Below, piece by piece: positions 7,798 to 15,793 of a stretch of DNA of 64,000 nt (position 1 is its first letter; every line of letters starts with the position of its first letter). Location: positions 1 to 64,000 of IMG/VR virus record IMGVR_UViG_3300005253_000487, one strand, 5' to 3'. A model generated the notes under the pieces. That model worked only from the letters and a program-made list of their open reading frames with translations, did no database searches and was not told the DNA's origin. Source of the DNA: a virus. The position numbers and the translations under genes were made by a program.

Positions 7798-8009
7798 GGC
7801 TCGTGCCCTTGCGTGTCGTAATTCTAATTGTGGTTGCGGCTGTGGCTCTGACCGTAGGTGGGATGCTGTTGATGCTATGGGGTGGCTACCAATTAGGATT
7901 GTCCGCACAACTTATGAGTAGGCAAGAGGAGTTGACTGAGGAGGCAATCACACTCGTCAATAGTGTTGATGAGGCTGTGCGTTGCTTCCTGGGAGATTGT
8001 CCGCCGTGA
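7794..8009 (+). CDS. Small membrane protein
   Basis: About 70 residues from TTG 7794 (overlapping the RHH stop) or GTG 7803. One strong transmembrane segment, VVILIVVAAVALTVGGMLL, is followed by a charged helix and a final CFLGDCPP. The C-terminal helix probably lies outside the membrane, with a possible disulfide. Role unknown; coupled to a regulator and a secreted protein. Confidence 0.5.
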   Translation: MRLVPLRVVILIVVAAVALTVGGMLLMLWGGYQLGLSAQLMSRQEELTEEAITLVNSVDEAVRCFLGDCPP

Positions 8010-8101
8010 GGTCATCAGCACACGAACCTTGCTAAAATGTCCGTGGACGCGTAGACTAAGACTGTTGCAGTATGGGGAAGCAGTTTCAATCGAAGGAGGG
8101 C

Positions 8102-8440
8102 ATGATGCGAAGAATGCTTGGCAGAGTTGTCATGCTTGTGGCCGTACTGATGCTCAGTGCGGGGCTTCCACGAGCAGGTCCCGACACTGATGTAGGGATC
8201 GAACAGTACATTACCCAGGCCCAGGACGCGCAATACACCTTCGGTGCGATCGTTCCTCCCGCCGTTGACCTACGTGTCACAGAACAATTCGTGGCGGGTG
8301 CGTCGTTGGCAGAATCAAGATCGCCTCTGGTGATAACGCGGACGCAACGCTACGTGGATACTGTGCACACAAACACCGCCACGGCGACGTCCCGCTTTAT
8401 ACACCGGACCGATAACGGCTGGCGAACTCTGCGGACTTAG
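8102..8440 (+). CDS. Secreted protein with signal peptide
   Basis: 112 residues from the ATG at 8102, placed by GAAGGAGGG just upstream. The N-terminus is a classic signal peptide (MMRRMLGRVVMLVAVLMLSA, then GLPRAG). The mature part is about 90 residues, polar and Thr-rich, with no recognised domain. Last gene before a strong terminator. A periplasmic or secreted effector, for example in host defence or superinfection exclusion, is one possibility. Confidence 0.6.
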   Translation: MMRRMLGRVVMLVAVLMLSAGLPRAGPDTDVGIEQYITQAQDAQYTFGAIVPPAVDLRVTEQFVAGASLAESRSPLVITRTQRYVDTVHTNTATATSRFIHRTDNGWRTLRT

Positions 8441-8474
8441 CATAGGCGCGTGAGTTAGGAACATCCTGCTCACT

Positions 8475-8514
8475 AAAAAAGGCCACCAACACATTGCGCG
8501 TTGGTGGCCTTTTT
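8475..8514. terminator. Bidirectional rho-independent terminator
   Basis: A 10-bp perfect stem (GGCCACCAAC with GTTGGTGGCC), loop ACATTGCGC, flanked by A6 on the left and T5 on the right. It can terminate the plus-strand RHH operon and, from the other side, the minus-strand ribozyme operon. Confidence 0.9.
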
Positions 8515-8516
8515 GT

Positions 8517-8669
8517 AAGTTCGAGGGGGCCTGCTCCCCGCCGTCTAACTACGAGACGGGAAGCAAGGAGCAACCCTCCCCCTCTGGTGCCCGGAGTCCA
8601 CTTTCTAATGGAACGCCCGTTGACGCAGACCGCCTGGGTGGGCCATCCCATCCAGACACCATTGTCTAC
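8517..8669 (-). other. Structured 3' untranslated region
   Basis: 150 bases between the VWA gene stop and the terminator, without an ORF. On the minus strand two strong foldbacks are visible. The first is CTGG-A-TGGG, loop ATGG, CCCA-C-CCAG near 8630-8655. The second is a longer nested one at about 8524-8585 (GAGGGGG with CCCCCTC outside, GCTCC with GGAGC, and CCGTCT with AGACGG inside). It lacks the hammerhead core. It may protect the 3' end of the operon message. Confidence 0.45.
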
Positions 8670-9947
8670 CTACTCCTCTGCGGAAACAACTTCCCCGAAC
8701 GGCACTCTATCTTGTGCGTGGTATGTGGGCGTGACCCACAGTACCGGCACGTCCGGTGCCTGTTCCGCCGGAGGGAATGTACCATACAGGTCCGTAAGGT
8801 ACAGCACGCAGGCAGGCGGTTCGTCTAGCCCCTCCAGCGCTGCGAACACTGGACGGAAATCTGTGCCTCCTCCACCTGCTGCCTCCAGGACAACCTGCTC
8901 GCCCTGTTCGAACGTCTCTTCCTTCTGGAGTGCCGCATCGCAATACATGATGTGGATACGGCGGGGCCTCATTTCTTCTGCCACTGCTTGCACCTCCGCA
9001 CCAAACAACGCGAGGAGCGTAGCGTCTATCGATCCGCTTGTGTCAATACCAATTACAATTGGACCAAGCTCCCGACTGTAAAGGGACGGGAGATACAAAC
9101 CCAACGGCATGTATCTGCGGTTGGGCTGCTCCCAGGAGTAATCACTGTTCGTGATCTCCTGTACGAAGCGCCGCAGCACGGAGCGCCAATCAACGCGTGC
9201 TCTTGCCGCTTGCTCCGCGAGGCGCGCGAGTCCGCCGGGCAGCTTGCCCTGTCCCTCGGCAAGTGCGGCGGCCTGTTGCACCGCTTCCTTCCAATCTTCC
9301 TCCGTGGGTGTTTCCGTGTCGTCGTCTCCGTTTGCTGCCGGAGCGTCTCGAACCTCACCGCCGAAGGGATCTTCTTGTTCTTCCTGCTCTTGCTCATCCT
9401 GATCATCTTGCTGCTCGTCCTGGTCTTCGTTTCCATCCCCGTTACCCTTGCCACTGCCACCGGGTTGCGACTCGTCGTCGCTGTCTCCACTACCGTCTTC
9501 GTCCCCTTCGCCCTCGCCTTCCTTGGGCTGTGGTTTCTGTAAACGATTGTAGATCCATTCGGCGGACTTACCAACGTGGCTGGGTTCGAGTTCGTACAAC
9601 ACATTGTCCGGAAGCTGGAACGACGCGTCACGTAACACTGGATTCAGTGCACGGTCAGCAGCTTCGTTCCATTGCCCCGCCTCGCGCCCAGCACGCCGCC
9701 AAGGATGCCCAAGGACACAGTGTCCAACTTCATGGGCAGTCAATGCGACGCGGCGTGAGTGCGAAGGGAGACTGTTGATGTACGTGGGATTGAAGCCCAG
9801 CGTCTTGCCATCCACCCATGCGGTCTTGCACGATGGATCTTCTCTCAGCTTCAGCTTCAATGTCAACGTACCCCAGAACGGTTCTCCAAGGACGAGCGCC
9901 GTACGTGCGGCAACCATCCTCTTCATTGCTTCTGACTGTTGCTTCAT
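8670..9947 (-). CDS. VWA-domain protein with HExxH metallopeptidase-like domain
   Basis: 425 residues from ATG 9947, placed by GAGGAGGCAAAG. The N-terminal third has HEVGHCVLGH near residue 71, a zinc-metallopeptidase motif. A long acidic Glu/Asp/Gln-rich linker follows (about 185-245). The C-terminal half is a von Willebrand A domain with the MIDAS start DTSGS near 300 and later GGGTDF. This matches the DUF2201/VWA-like partners of MoxR ATPases, and the MoxR gene lies in the same operon. Together they probably act as a metal-linked chaperone or remodelling complex; the target is unknown. It is the last gene of the ribozyme operon. Confidence 0.82.
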   Translation of the reverse strand: MKQQSEAMKRMVAARTALVLGEPFWGTLTLKLKLREDPSCKTAWVDGKTLGFNPTYINSLPSHSRRVALTAHEVGHCVLGHPWRRAGREAGQWNEAADRALNPVLRDASFQLPDNVLYELEPSHVGKSAEWIYNRLQKPQPKEGEGEGDEDGSGDSDDESQPGGSGKGNGDGNEDQDEQQDDQDEQEQEEQEDPFGGEVRDAPAANGDDDTETPTEEDWKEAVQQAAALAEGQGKLPGGLARLAEQAARARVDWRSVLRRFVQEITNSDYSWEQPNRRYMPLGLYLPSLYSRELGPIVIGIDTSGSIDATLLALFGAEVQAVAEEMRPRRIHIMYCDAALQKEETFEQGEQVVLEAAGGGGTDFRPVFAALEGLDEPPACVLYLTDLYGTFPPAEQAPDVPVLWVTPTYHAQDRVPFGEVVSAEE

Positions 9948-9970
9948 CTTTGCCTCCTCGTAAAGTGTGG

Positions 9971-10040
9971 GTTGCCTCATCAGTGCATGGGTACCCAACC
10001 CATGCAGACCGGACACCAAGCGGTGCCCGGTTTCGGCTAG
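9971..10040 (-). ncRNA. Hammerhead ribozyme copy 1 (open stem II)
   Basis: Minus strand order: CTAGCC, GAAA (10034-10031), a 9-bp stem III with GCTT loop, UC (cleavage expected after position 10007), a perfect 9-bp stem I (TGCATGGGT/ACCCATGCA), CTGATGA (9983-9977), GGCAAC. GCC pairs with GGC to close stem II. The TAG stop of the upstream gene lies in the stem II strand; GAGGAGG for the VWA gene follows 3'. Confidence 0.9.
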
Positions 10041-10312
10041 CCGCGTAGTTCTTGCAGCTCTTGGATAGTTGGTATGTCTTCATCCCAACAACCAATGATG
10101 TTTTCGTCAGTGAAGCCTGCTGCCATCATGCTGACGAATAGACGCTTACGATTCTCTGGTGTTGGATCCTTCATATACCTTTCTAGCTCTACCATCATTG
10201 CGTCATCTGGTGCGGCGATGGCATTACCTAACGCCACTCCGAATGCGTAAGGAGTACGCTTGTGTGGGTGAGCAATCTGCTCCCGTACAATCTCCTCCGG
10301 CGTGTTTGCCAT
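10037..10312 (-). CDS. 91-residue acidic protein, unknown
   Basis: Starts one base after the stop of the DUF3150-like gene, with GGGAG upstream, so the two are probably co-translated. The sequence is helical and acidic (MANTPEEIVREQIAHPHKRT at the start, DEDIPTIQELQELRG at the end). Its TAG stop forms part of ribozyme copy 1. Probably an accessory subunit of the MoxR/VWA system; no family recognised. Confidence 0.65.
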   Translation of the reverse strand: MANTPEEIVREQIAHPHKRTPYAFGVALGNAIAAPDDAMMVELERYMKDPTPENRKRLFVSMMAAGFTDENIIGCWDEDIPTIQELQELRG

Positions 10313-10313
10313 G

Positions 10314-11216
10314 TCAAGCTCCCTTCTTGGCAGGCTTCTTCTTCGGCGGAGTGTAGACGCCCTTCATGCTTGCCAAGATGGCGTCGGCCTTGCGTGCGGT
10401 GTCCTTGCGGAACTTCTCATCATCACGCAACGACTCCACGTCCAGGGTCGACAGGTCCAGTAGCACCTGCTTCCGTGCCTTCTCCAGCTTCGCGTCCCCG
10501 GTGAGGTTAAGGCGGCCAATGATCTCCGCCATCTCACCGACGCGTGCTATCATTGTCGGCCGCAGATACTTCCCATCACCCAACTTGGTCCGCAGGTCTG
10601 TCACTGTGTCGCCCAACCGCTGCCACACATCGCCCATGGCGTCTGCGACTGCCTGCTTGACTCTGTCTTCCACTCCACGTGTCATGGCCTTTAACTGCTC
10701 CTTGGGTAGAGTGACTCGAAAGTCATCCCCGGAAGGAACAGGACCGTACTGGATAGTGAAGTGGAACTTAGTCCGGACCTGGCTTGTGGTGGGGTAGTCT
10801 GAACGTTTATACATCTGCCCCAACCGTTCCTCTGCTGTCCGTACGAGCGTTGGATAGTCCCTGAGGAACTTCTCCAGCGCCGTCTCATACCTGGTCTGCA
10901 CTGTCCGCATCGCTTCGACATACTCGAAGTAATTGGCAGTAGGTAAGAGACGCCAGCCCGCGTCCTCCCAGGGCAAGGTATGTTTGTAGTGCGTTACCCT
11001 TGCGACCTGAGTGGCGTTGACGAGCATCGAGTGTGACGGAGCGTCGCCCCCGAACAGTCGTTTGTGGTAGCGTCCTGCACGATCGTTCTTGGCCATCTCC
11101 GTATTCACTTTGTCGGTGACCTCTGCGTCGTGCTTCCGGGCGCTCCACAAGCCGATCCACACGTTGACGAGCATTGCTCGCCCCAAGATAGATGTGGACT
11201 TCTTTGTTGTGGTCAT
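10314..11216 (-). CDS. DUF3150-like protein
   Basis: 300 residues from an ATG placed by AAGGAGGCAAGC. The N-terminal pattern (LGRAMLVNVWIGLWSARK followed by HDAEV) and the long helical body resemble DUF3150 proteins, which occur beside MoxR ATPase and VWA genes in phages and bacteria. The C-terminus is a basic tail (PPKKKPAKKGA). It probably works with the ATPase and the VWA protein. Family assignment is moderate; the neighbourhood supports it. Confidence 0.6.
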   Translation of the reverse strand: MTTTKKSTSILGRAMLVNVWIGLWSARKHDAEVTDKVNTEMAKNDRAGRYHKRLFGGDAPSHSMLVNATQVARVTHYKHTLPWEDAGWRLLPTANYFEYVEAMRTVQTRYETALEKFLRDYPTLVRTAEERLGQMYKRSDYPTTSQVRTKFHFTIQYGPVPSGDDFRVTLPKEQLKAMTRGVEDRVKQAVADAMGDVWQRLGDTVTDLRTKLGDGKYLRPTMIARVGEMAEIIGRLNLTGDAKLEKARKQVLLDLSTLDVESLRDDEKFRKDTARKADAILASMKGVYTPPKKKPAKKGA

Positions 11217-11244
11217 GCTTGCCTCCTTGTGTAGTTCAGTGTGG

Positions 11245-11313
11245 GTTGCCTCATCAGTACGTGGGTTCCCATTCCACGTAGACCGCCCACGACGTGTGGG
11301 CGGTTTCGGCTAC
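11245..11313 (-). ncRNA. Hammerhead ribozyme copy 2
   Basis: Core elements CTGATGA (11257-11251), GAAA (11307-11304) and UC (11282-11281). Stem III is CCGCCCAC with GTGGGCGG; stem I is TACGTGG with CCACGTA. Stem II is GTAGCC with GGCAAC (one A-A mismatch). The upstream stop TAG sits in the stem II strand, and AAGGAGGCAAGC for the DUF3150-like gene follows. Confidence 0.9.
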
Positions 11314-11486
11314 CTCGCAATCATCTCCGCTTCCATCTTCTTCATGGCGTCGCTAAGTTGTTCCCACCAAGAACGTATTCCAAGGTGAGGGTCGCCAGTT
11401 AACTGGACGATGGTTGATGCGATAGCATGAATGCGTTTGACTTGGGCTTCCTGGTCCTGTAAAGACCATTGCTCTCGCCCAGCCAT
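11310..11486 (-). CDS. 58-residue protein, unknown
   Basis: A short complete ORF, MAGREQWSLQDQEAQVKRI... ending MKKMEAEMIAR. Its ATG overlaps the stop of the MoxR gene (TAATG) and its TAG stop lies in ribozyme copy 2, so it is enclosed by functional signals. Mostly helical and amphipathic. Probably a small partner of the MoxR ATPase. Confidence 0.65.
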   Translation of the reverse strand: MAGREQWSLQDQEAQVKRIHAIASTIVQLTGDPHLGIRSWWEQLSDAMKKMEAEMIAR

Positions 11487-12514
11487 TACGCCGTACCGGA
11501 GATGAGCTGTCCAAGCTCACCGGACATCAATCTGACAAACTCCGGGGTGTTAACCAACTCCGGGTTGTTGCGTTCCGCATCCTTGATCAACAGTGCAGCG
11601 AATTCGCCGTGTCCTTCCTCGACGAGCCTCTCGGCGTAACGCGCCACGCGGCCAAAGTTCTGCTCGTTGGCCTTGATGGCGAGCCCTGTCACTGTAGCAT
11701 ACAACGCTGACAGGTCTGTCGGGATGTCCTGTCCATCCGGATTGATTAAGATGGCGTCGATGCTGGGTAGCTGACGGAACATCCGTAAGAAGGCGCGCAA
11801 CTCTACCGAGGCGCCTTCACCTACGGCGCCCGCTAGTGCTTCACCTTCCAGTGTGTCAGGTAGCCCAAGCTCCAGGACGTGTCCAGCGTTGCTCCAGGTG
11901 CGCGGTAGCGGGCAGTTCGTCATGTCCGCTGTCGGTGTGAACTGGCACAGCAACTCTGGGCGGAACCGAAGGAATGCAATCAGCTCCGGCGGGATGTGCG
12001 TTTGCGTGAACGCCCATTGACACCAGTCGTCCAAGTCCTCAACCAACTCTACGATGGATATGAACCTACTCTTCACGGGCTCCAGTATCCCACTGACGTT
12101 CGCACGGTCCGTGCGCCGGTTCGTTGCTGCAATGAACGACACTACATCGGGCAGCCTGTGCCCGTTGATTTCACGCGCCAAGATTAACTGCATCTTGGCC
12201 GCCTGTACGGCGCCCGGTGCTTGACCAAGATCGTCCAGGAACCATACCGTGTCTACTGTTGCGGCAAGTGCTTCAGCGAACTGCCCGAACGGTAGGAACT
12301 GAGCGGTCTTCTTGTCCGCCGACGGCCAAGGAAGCCCCTTGGAGTCCGTCGGATCTTCCACCGCGGGGTGCGACAGTATCATCCGCGCACCTGCGGTGTC
12401 ACATGCCTGTGCCACTACGTCACTCTTACCTACGCCAGGCTTCCCAGTGATTAGCACTGGGTGACGCTTTGGAATGGCGAGTGCGAGGAACATGGCCAGT
12501 TGTGATGGTTTCAT
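11486..12514 (-). CDS. MoxR-family AAA+ ATPase
   Basis: 342 residues from ATG 12514, preceded by AAGGAGGCAAAG. Walker A GKPGVGKS lies near residue 26 and Walker B VWFLDDLGQA near 92. A sensor-1-like FIAATNRR follows near 130. This is the MoxR/CbbQ type of AAA+ protein, which remodels or inserts cofactors into target proteins together with a VWA protein, here encoded three genes downstream. The operon arrangement supports a functional pair. Target unknown. Confidence 0.85.
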   Translation of the reverse strand: MKPSQLAMFLALAIPKRHPVLITGKPGVGKSDVVAQACDTAGARMILSHPAVEDPTDSKGLPWPSADKKTAQFLPFGQFAEALAATVDTVWFLDDLGQAPGAVQAAKMQLILAREINGHRLPDVVSFIAATNRRTDRANVSGILEPVKSRFISIVELVEDLDDWCQWAFTQTHIPPELIAFLRFRPELLCQFTPTADMTNCPLPRTWSNAGHVLELGLPDTLEGEALAGAVGEGASVELRAFLRMFRQLPSIDAILINPDGQDIPTDLSALYATVTGLAIKANEQNFGRVARYAERLVEEGHGEFAALLIKDAERNNPELVNTPEFVRLMSGELGQLISGTA

Positions 12515-12537
12515 CTTTGCCTCCTTGTAGTGTGTGG

Positions 12538-12606
12538 GTTGCCTCATCAGTACGTGGATTCCCATTCCACGCAGACCGGATGCACAGTGCATCCGGTTTC
12601 GGCTAC
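12538..12606 (-). ncRNA. Hammerhead ribozyme copy 3
   Basis: CTGATGA (12550-12544), GAAA (12600-12597), UC (12575-12574). Stem III has CCGGATGCA with TGCATCCGG around a CAG/CTG loop. Stem I has UGCGUGGA with UCCACGUA, including a G-U pair. Stem II is GTAGCC with GGCAAC. The upstream TAA stop directly precedes the ribozyme; AAGGAGGCAAAG for MoxR follows. Confidence 0.9.
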
Positions 12607-13500
12607 TTACTTTGGTGGCCACATGTACGTGAACTCCGGGCGTCCATACCACGTGACGTAGTGTCCGAGGGCGTCCTCGATGTTCTTGCTTCGTGGTTTG
12701 GACATGCCGTCGTTGTTACGGAACCACCTCCAGAATTCAATCTTCCAATCCCACCATATCGAATCCTGTGGCGTGCACAGGTCGTCCAGGGTGACCTCAT
12801 ACTCATGCCCGTCTCGCCGGCACCGCATGAACTTCTTGCGCTCCGCGGGTGGGAGGCTAAGGAACATGAGCGACTGTTGCATACCGAAGAACAACTGGCC
12901 GCGCATTACATCCTCGTTCCAACACCTGGGTATCTCTTCCACAATGTCCTCGGACAACGTTAGCAGTGGGCAGACGGTGTGGAAGAATGTATCCTCACTA
13001 TCGCTTTGCCAGATGTCGTAGAACGCCATGTCAAACGTACCGGGTGTTCTGTCCTTGAGGTATTCGAATAGGTCCGCACAGACTACAGTGATCTTCCCAT
13101 CGTCATCAGGCAGATGTTGGTTGACTAGCTTGATGACCTCTGATGAGATCTCTACGACGGTGACCTGCTCCACGTCTGGGTTGGCTGCTAGGTTTGCCGC
13201 AGCATAGCCTAGCCCCAGTCCACCAACCAACACCGTGCCGTAATAGCCCTCGAGAATGTTGTTGGCTTGCGCTTGTTCCACGGGCTCGTCTGTCATCCAC
13301 ACCCCTTGGTCCTCTTGGACTAGTTGGTGGAAGCGCACCCGCTTGTCAAATTTGACAGCCTTACTCTGCTGGCCAAAGAGTGCCGTGCGTGCGGTGGCGG
13401 TGTGGAATTTGTGTCCCACCTTGAAGTGAAGATGCTTGATGCTGTAAGCACCTTCCACCCCTTCAGGGATGTCGAGGACGGGCCAATACTTCTGTTTCAT
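12607..13500 (-). CDS. Class I SAM methyltransferase (spermidine-synthase-like)
   Basis: 297 residues. The Rossmann glycine loop is TVLVGGLGLGYAAANLA near residue 90, then VTVVEISSEVIKLVNQH with the acidic ribose-binding residue, and FDMAFYDIWQSD as the motif IV region. This pattern is closest to spermidine-synthase-like methyltransferases. The substrate cannot be read from sequence. It stands alone between ribozyme copies 3 and 4, so its message would be released as a single-gene RNA. Confidence 0.75.
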   Translation of the reverse strand: MKQKYWPVLDIPEGVEGAYSIKHLHFKVGHKFHTATARTALFGQQSKAVKFDKRVRFHQLVQEDQGVWMTDEPVEQAQANNILEGYYGTVLVGGLGLGYAAANLAANPDVEQVTVVEISSEVIKLVNQHLPDDDGKITVVCADLFEYLKDRTPGTFDMAFYDIWQSDSEDTFFHTVCPLLTLSEDIVEEIPRCWNEDVMRGQLFFGMQQSLMFLSLPPAERKKFMRCRRDGHEYEVTLDDLCTPQDSIWWDWKIEFWRWFRNNDGMSKPRSKNIEDALGHYVTWYGRPEFTYMWPPK

Positions 13501-13524
13501 TGTTGCCTCCCTGTAGTGTGTTGG

Positions 13525-13593
13525 GTTGCCTCATCAGTACGTGGATACCCATTCCACGTAAACCGCCCATGGAGTGTGGACGGTTTCGGCTGC
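13525..13593 (-). ncRNA. Hammerhead ribozyme copy 4 (U17 variant)
   Basis: CTGATGA (13537-13531) and GAAA (13587-13584). Stem III CCGTCCA pairs with TGGGCGG using a G-U pair where copy 2 has G-C. The cleavage-site base is U instead of C (plus-strand AA at 13561-13562), which still fits the UH rule. The stem II strand is GCAGCC, with weaker outer pairing. The upstream TAG stop abuts it at 13594-13596. Confidence 0.85.
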
Positions 13594-14433
13594 CTACTTC
13601 TTCCGGCGCGTGCTTTTCTTCTTCCGCCGCTTGTCCGCAGTGGGCGTGGCCTTCCTACGTGTCACCTTCTTCTCTTGGCGTGGTGCTGCGGCCGTGTGTT
13701 CTGTGACGTGCCCATCGCTATTGTTCTGGGCTACGACGCGTGCCCGCTCACCCTGTGCTTGCACGCGTGCTTCTTTGCGTGCTGCCCGTTCCTTAGCACT
13801 TGTCTCCCGTCGGCGCCAGCGTGAGCGCCCCAGGTCTGGGAAACGTACTGTGTGGTCTACGATCAAGTCCGCCCGCTCGTTGGCTTGAGCACGCACATAC
13901 TCCACACCTTCTGGATCAATTACAACGTCGTGTGACTGACCATGTACGTCCATCGTTGCGCCACTCCAACCCTCAGTGCAGCGGCTGGATGTATTGACGG
14001 GAACGTCTGCGTCACTAACCTGCGGAATGCCAGCCGCGCGCTGTGGACCCAACCTCTGTTCCAGTAACGCGAAGTAGGCTTCCTTACTACCTAGCACCAC
14101 GAAGAGTGCCTCACGGAGTGGACGGTTGCTGCTGAACCCTAAGCGGTCGCGCTCAGCACCCATGGTCGTCTCTCCCGCTTGTAGACGGGGGAGGACTTCG
14201 CGTGCTTCCTGCAAGAGCGTCTCATCAAGTTGCTTACCGCCTTTGGGCTTCGCAGCTTTCTTCTTGTCTGCCTTCGCCGTGTCATTGACCCGCTTGTCCG
14301 CGTCCGCCTTCGCTGTGTCATTGACCCGCTTATCCGCCTTAGCTTGCGCGGACTTAGCGGGCGCCTTCTTCTTCCGTTTAGGGAAGGCGTTCTTGGCTGT
14401 AGCTTTCTTAGTACTCTTTCTCGGTCTTGCCAT
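13594..14433 (-). CDS. Lysine/arginine-rich histone-like protein
   Basis: About 279 residues, starting at the second of two adjacent ATGs for better spacing from GGAGG. Both ends are highly basic (KKATAKNAFPKRKKKAPAK near the start, KRRKKKSTRRKK at the end), like histone H1 or AlgP tails. A 12-residue unit DKRVNDTAKADA is duplicated near residues 35-58, also at the DNA level (14270-14340). The middle part is a neutral globular segment. It probably binds DNA or RNA non-specifically. Confidence 0.6.
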   Translation of the reverse strand: MARPRKSTKKATAKNAFPKRKKKAPAKSAQAKADKRVNDTAKADADKRVNDTAKADKKKAAKPKGGKQLDETLLQEAREVLPRLQAGETTMGAERDRLGFSSNRPLREALFVVLGSKEAYFALLEQRLGPQRAAGIPQVSDADVPVNTSSRCTEGWSGATMDVHGQSHDVVIDPEGVEYVRAQANERADLIVDHTVRFPDLGRSRWRRRETSAKERAARKEARVQAQGERARVVAQNNSDGHVTEHTAAAPRQEKKVTRRKATPTADKRRKKKSTRRKK

Positions 14434-14455
14434 CATTGCCTCCTTGTGTTTGTGG

Positions 14456-14523
14456 GTTGCCTCATCAGTACGTGGATACCCATTCCACGCAGACCATCCA
14501 CTCCGGTGGATGGTTTCAGCTAC
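14456..14523 (-). ncRNA. Hammerhead ribozyme copy 5
   Basis: CTGATGA (14468-14462), GAAA (14517-14514), UC (14493-14492). Stem III is CCATCCAC with GTGGATGG around CGGA. The stem II strand is GTAGCT, giving a G-U instead of C-G closing pair. Three consecutive in-frame TAG codons of the upstream gene run into it. AAGGAGGCA for the histone-like gene follows. Confidence 0.88.
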
Positions 14524-14525
14524 TA

Positions 14526-14843
14526 CTACCTAGGTGGTGCGTCGACCGTCCGTCGGTACGTCCCTTCGCACAGGTAGCTTGAGTGCGAGATGCGCTGGAG
14601 CCTCAGCCGCAGTGCCTCAACGTCCTTGCACGCCAGCAACAGTTCTAGATCCTTTGCCGTCATGCATTGTGCAAGGACGCGAGCACCAATGCGGACATCC
14701 AGTAAGTCTACGTCTTCCGCCCGTGCCAACTTGCCGTCCGTGAAGCAATGGATGTTCCCGGTGCTGTGTTCCAGGATGCGTCCAATCATCTTCACGTACC
14801 TGTTCTTGACGATGACGACATCGCCTTCTTCGAAGACGCGCAT
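14526..14843 (-). CDS. 105-residue protein with KOW/SH3-like start
   Basis: ATG 14843 shares TGATG with the upstream zinc-finger gene, which is better supported than the longer GTG start. The N-terminal part (MRVFEEGDVVIVKNRYVKMI) reads like a small beta-barrel. The rest is helical (KDLELLLACKDVEALRLRL). It ends in TAG TAG TAG just before ribozyme copy 5. Function unknown. Confidence 0.6.
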   Translation of the reverse strand: MRVFEEGDVVIVKNRYVKMIGRILEHSTGNIHCFTDGKLARAEDVDLLDVRIGARVLAQCMTAKDLELLLACKDVEALRLRLQRISHSSYLCEGTYRRTVDAPPR

Positions 14844-15064
14844 CACCCACCACCCTTCGGTCCTTCGGTCTTGCAAGCGCGTCCGCAGAAGATGTGATTG
14901 TCGTGCGCGAGGATTGCCGTACCCGCTGGCAGATTCTTGCCACACGCTGCACACTTGCGATCGACTTGCGCCCGGAACATTGCCTGTCTACGCTCGACTT
15001 CTTCGATGTTCGCTAGGAGCCCGCGTGCTCGCCCGGACTCAGTACCGCTTGTTCGTTTGTTCAT
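14843..15064 (-). CDS. 73-residue zinc-finger protein
   Basis: Starts MNKRTSGTESGRARG at ATG 15064, with AAGGAGGCACAC upstream. It has CAACGKNL near residue 46 and CGRAC near 66, a four-cysteine zinc site like an FCS or MYND-like mini-finger. Its TGA overlaps the next ATG. Probably acts with the product of the following gene. Confidence 0.6.
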   Translation of the reverse strand: MNKRTSGTESGRARGLLANIEEVERRQAMFRAQVDRKCAACGKNLPAGTAILAHDNHIFCGRACKTEGPKGGG

Positions 15065-15084
15065 GTGTGCCTCCTTGTGCGTGG

Positions 15085-15158
15085 GTTGCCTCATCAGTAC
15101 ATGGATTCCCATTCCATGCAGACCGGACAGCGTAACACGGCTGCCCGGTTTCGGCTAC
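15085..15158 (-). ncRNA. Hammerhead ribozyme copy 6
   Basis: CTGATGA (15097-15091), GAAA (15152-15149), UC (15122-15121). Stem III is CCGGGCAGC with GCTGTCCGG and a larger loop. Stem I is UGCAUGGA with UCCAUGUA, where an A-U pair replaces the G-C pair of copies 3-5 (a compensatory change). Two tandem TAG codons of the upstream gene lead into GTAGCC. Confidence 0.9.
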
Positions 15159-15697
15159 TACGGTCCGCCTATCTGCGGTCCGCTTATCTGGTGGACGTTC
15201 TGCTCGTGCGCCTGTCGCATGAGTTCTTGCAGCACTTCAATCGTTTCGCTTGCGTGCGTCTCCACCTCGCCCCAGTCGACGTCGACGACCAGTATGTCGA
15301 TGAGGCCCGCAACGCGTTGCTCCGCGTCGTTGACTGTGAGGATGGCCTTGTCCACTTCGTCGGACCCATCGTCCCATTCTGAGAGGATGCTGAAGAGTGT
15401 GTAAAGCTCATCTGGTAGCTCGTCACGCGCCGCAGTGTCCAACTTGTCTGCAAACTTGGCTACCTTGCGGAGCTTGTTGAAGTTTACCGTGCCGTTAGCG
15501 ATGCACGCCTTTTGCACACGGTCCAAAATCTTCTGGTAGGCGTCGCAACTCATCCTCACCGTTGTCGTGGTACAGCCCCCGCTGTCGTCGCACGCTTGTA
15601 TCATGCGCCTGTGTCGCACTATCAGTGCCTGCATCGCACGAATCGTTGCTGCCCGTAGCTTCCTGTTCCGCGCCGGGATCTTCGATGGACGTTTCAT
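15158..15697 (-). CDS. Hypothetical 179-residue protein
   Basis: ATG 15697 with GGGAGGCAAG upstream. The N-terminus is basic (MKRPSKIPARNRKLRAATIR), then helical and increasingly acidic (VVDVDWGEVETHASETIEVL). It has no recognisable motif. It lies alone between ribozyme copies 6 and 7. The charge pattern suggests a scaffold or adaptor protein, which is only a guess. Confidence 0.6.
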   Translation of the reverse strand: MKRPSKIPARNRKLRAATIRAMQALIVRHRRMIQACDDSGGCTTTTVRMSCDAYQKILDRVQKACIANGTVNFNKLRKVAKFADKLDTAARDELPDELYTLFSILSEWDDGSDEVDKAILTVNDAEQRVAGLIDILVVDVDWGEVETHASETIEVLQELMRQAHEQNVHQISGPQIGGP

Positions 15698-15724
15698 TCT
15701 TGCCTCCCTGTAGTGGTGTTGTGG

Positions 15725-15793
15725 GTTACCTCGTCAGTACGTGGGTACCCAACCCATGCAGACCGGATGCACTGTGCACCCGGTTTCGGCTAC
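15725..15793 (-). ncRNA. Hammerhead ribozyme copy 7 (C7 variant)
   Basis: The core strand reads CTGACGA (15737-15731) instead of CTGATGA. Position 7 is the one free position in the hammerhead core, so this supports the identification. GAAA 15787-15784; UC 15762-15761. Stem III is CCGGGTGCA with TGCATCCGG. Stem II is GTAGCC with GGTAAC, using a G-U pair. The upstream TAG is in the stem. Confidence 0.88.

Noticed and set aside
8397-8651. 84-codon minus-strand ORF
   Set aside because: It crosses the bidirectional terminator and the structured 3' region and has no protein-like pattern.
9948-10019. N-terminal extensions reading LGxHVLMRQPTH in several minus-strand ORFs
   Set aside because: They are translations of the ribozyme sequence. 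Strong ribosome-binding sites place the true starts downstream.
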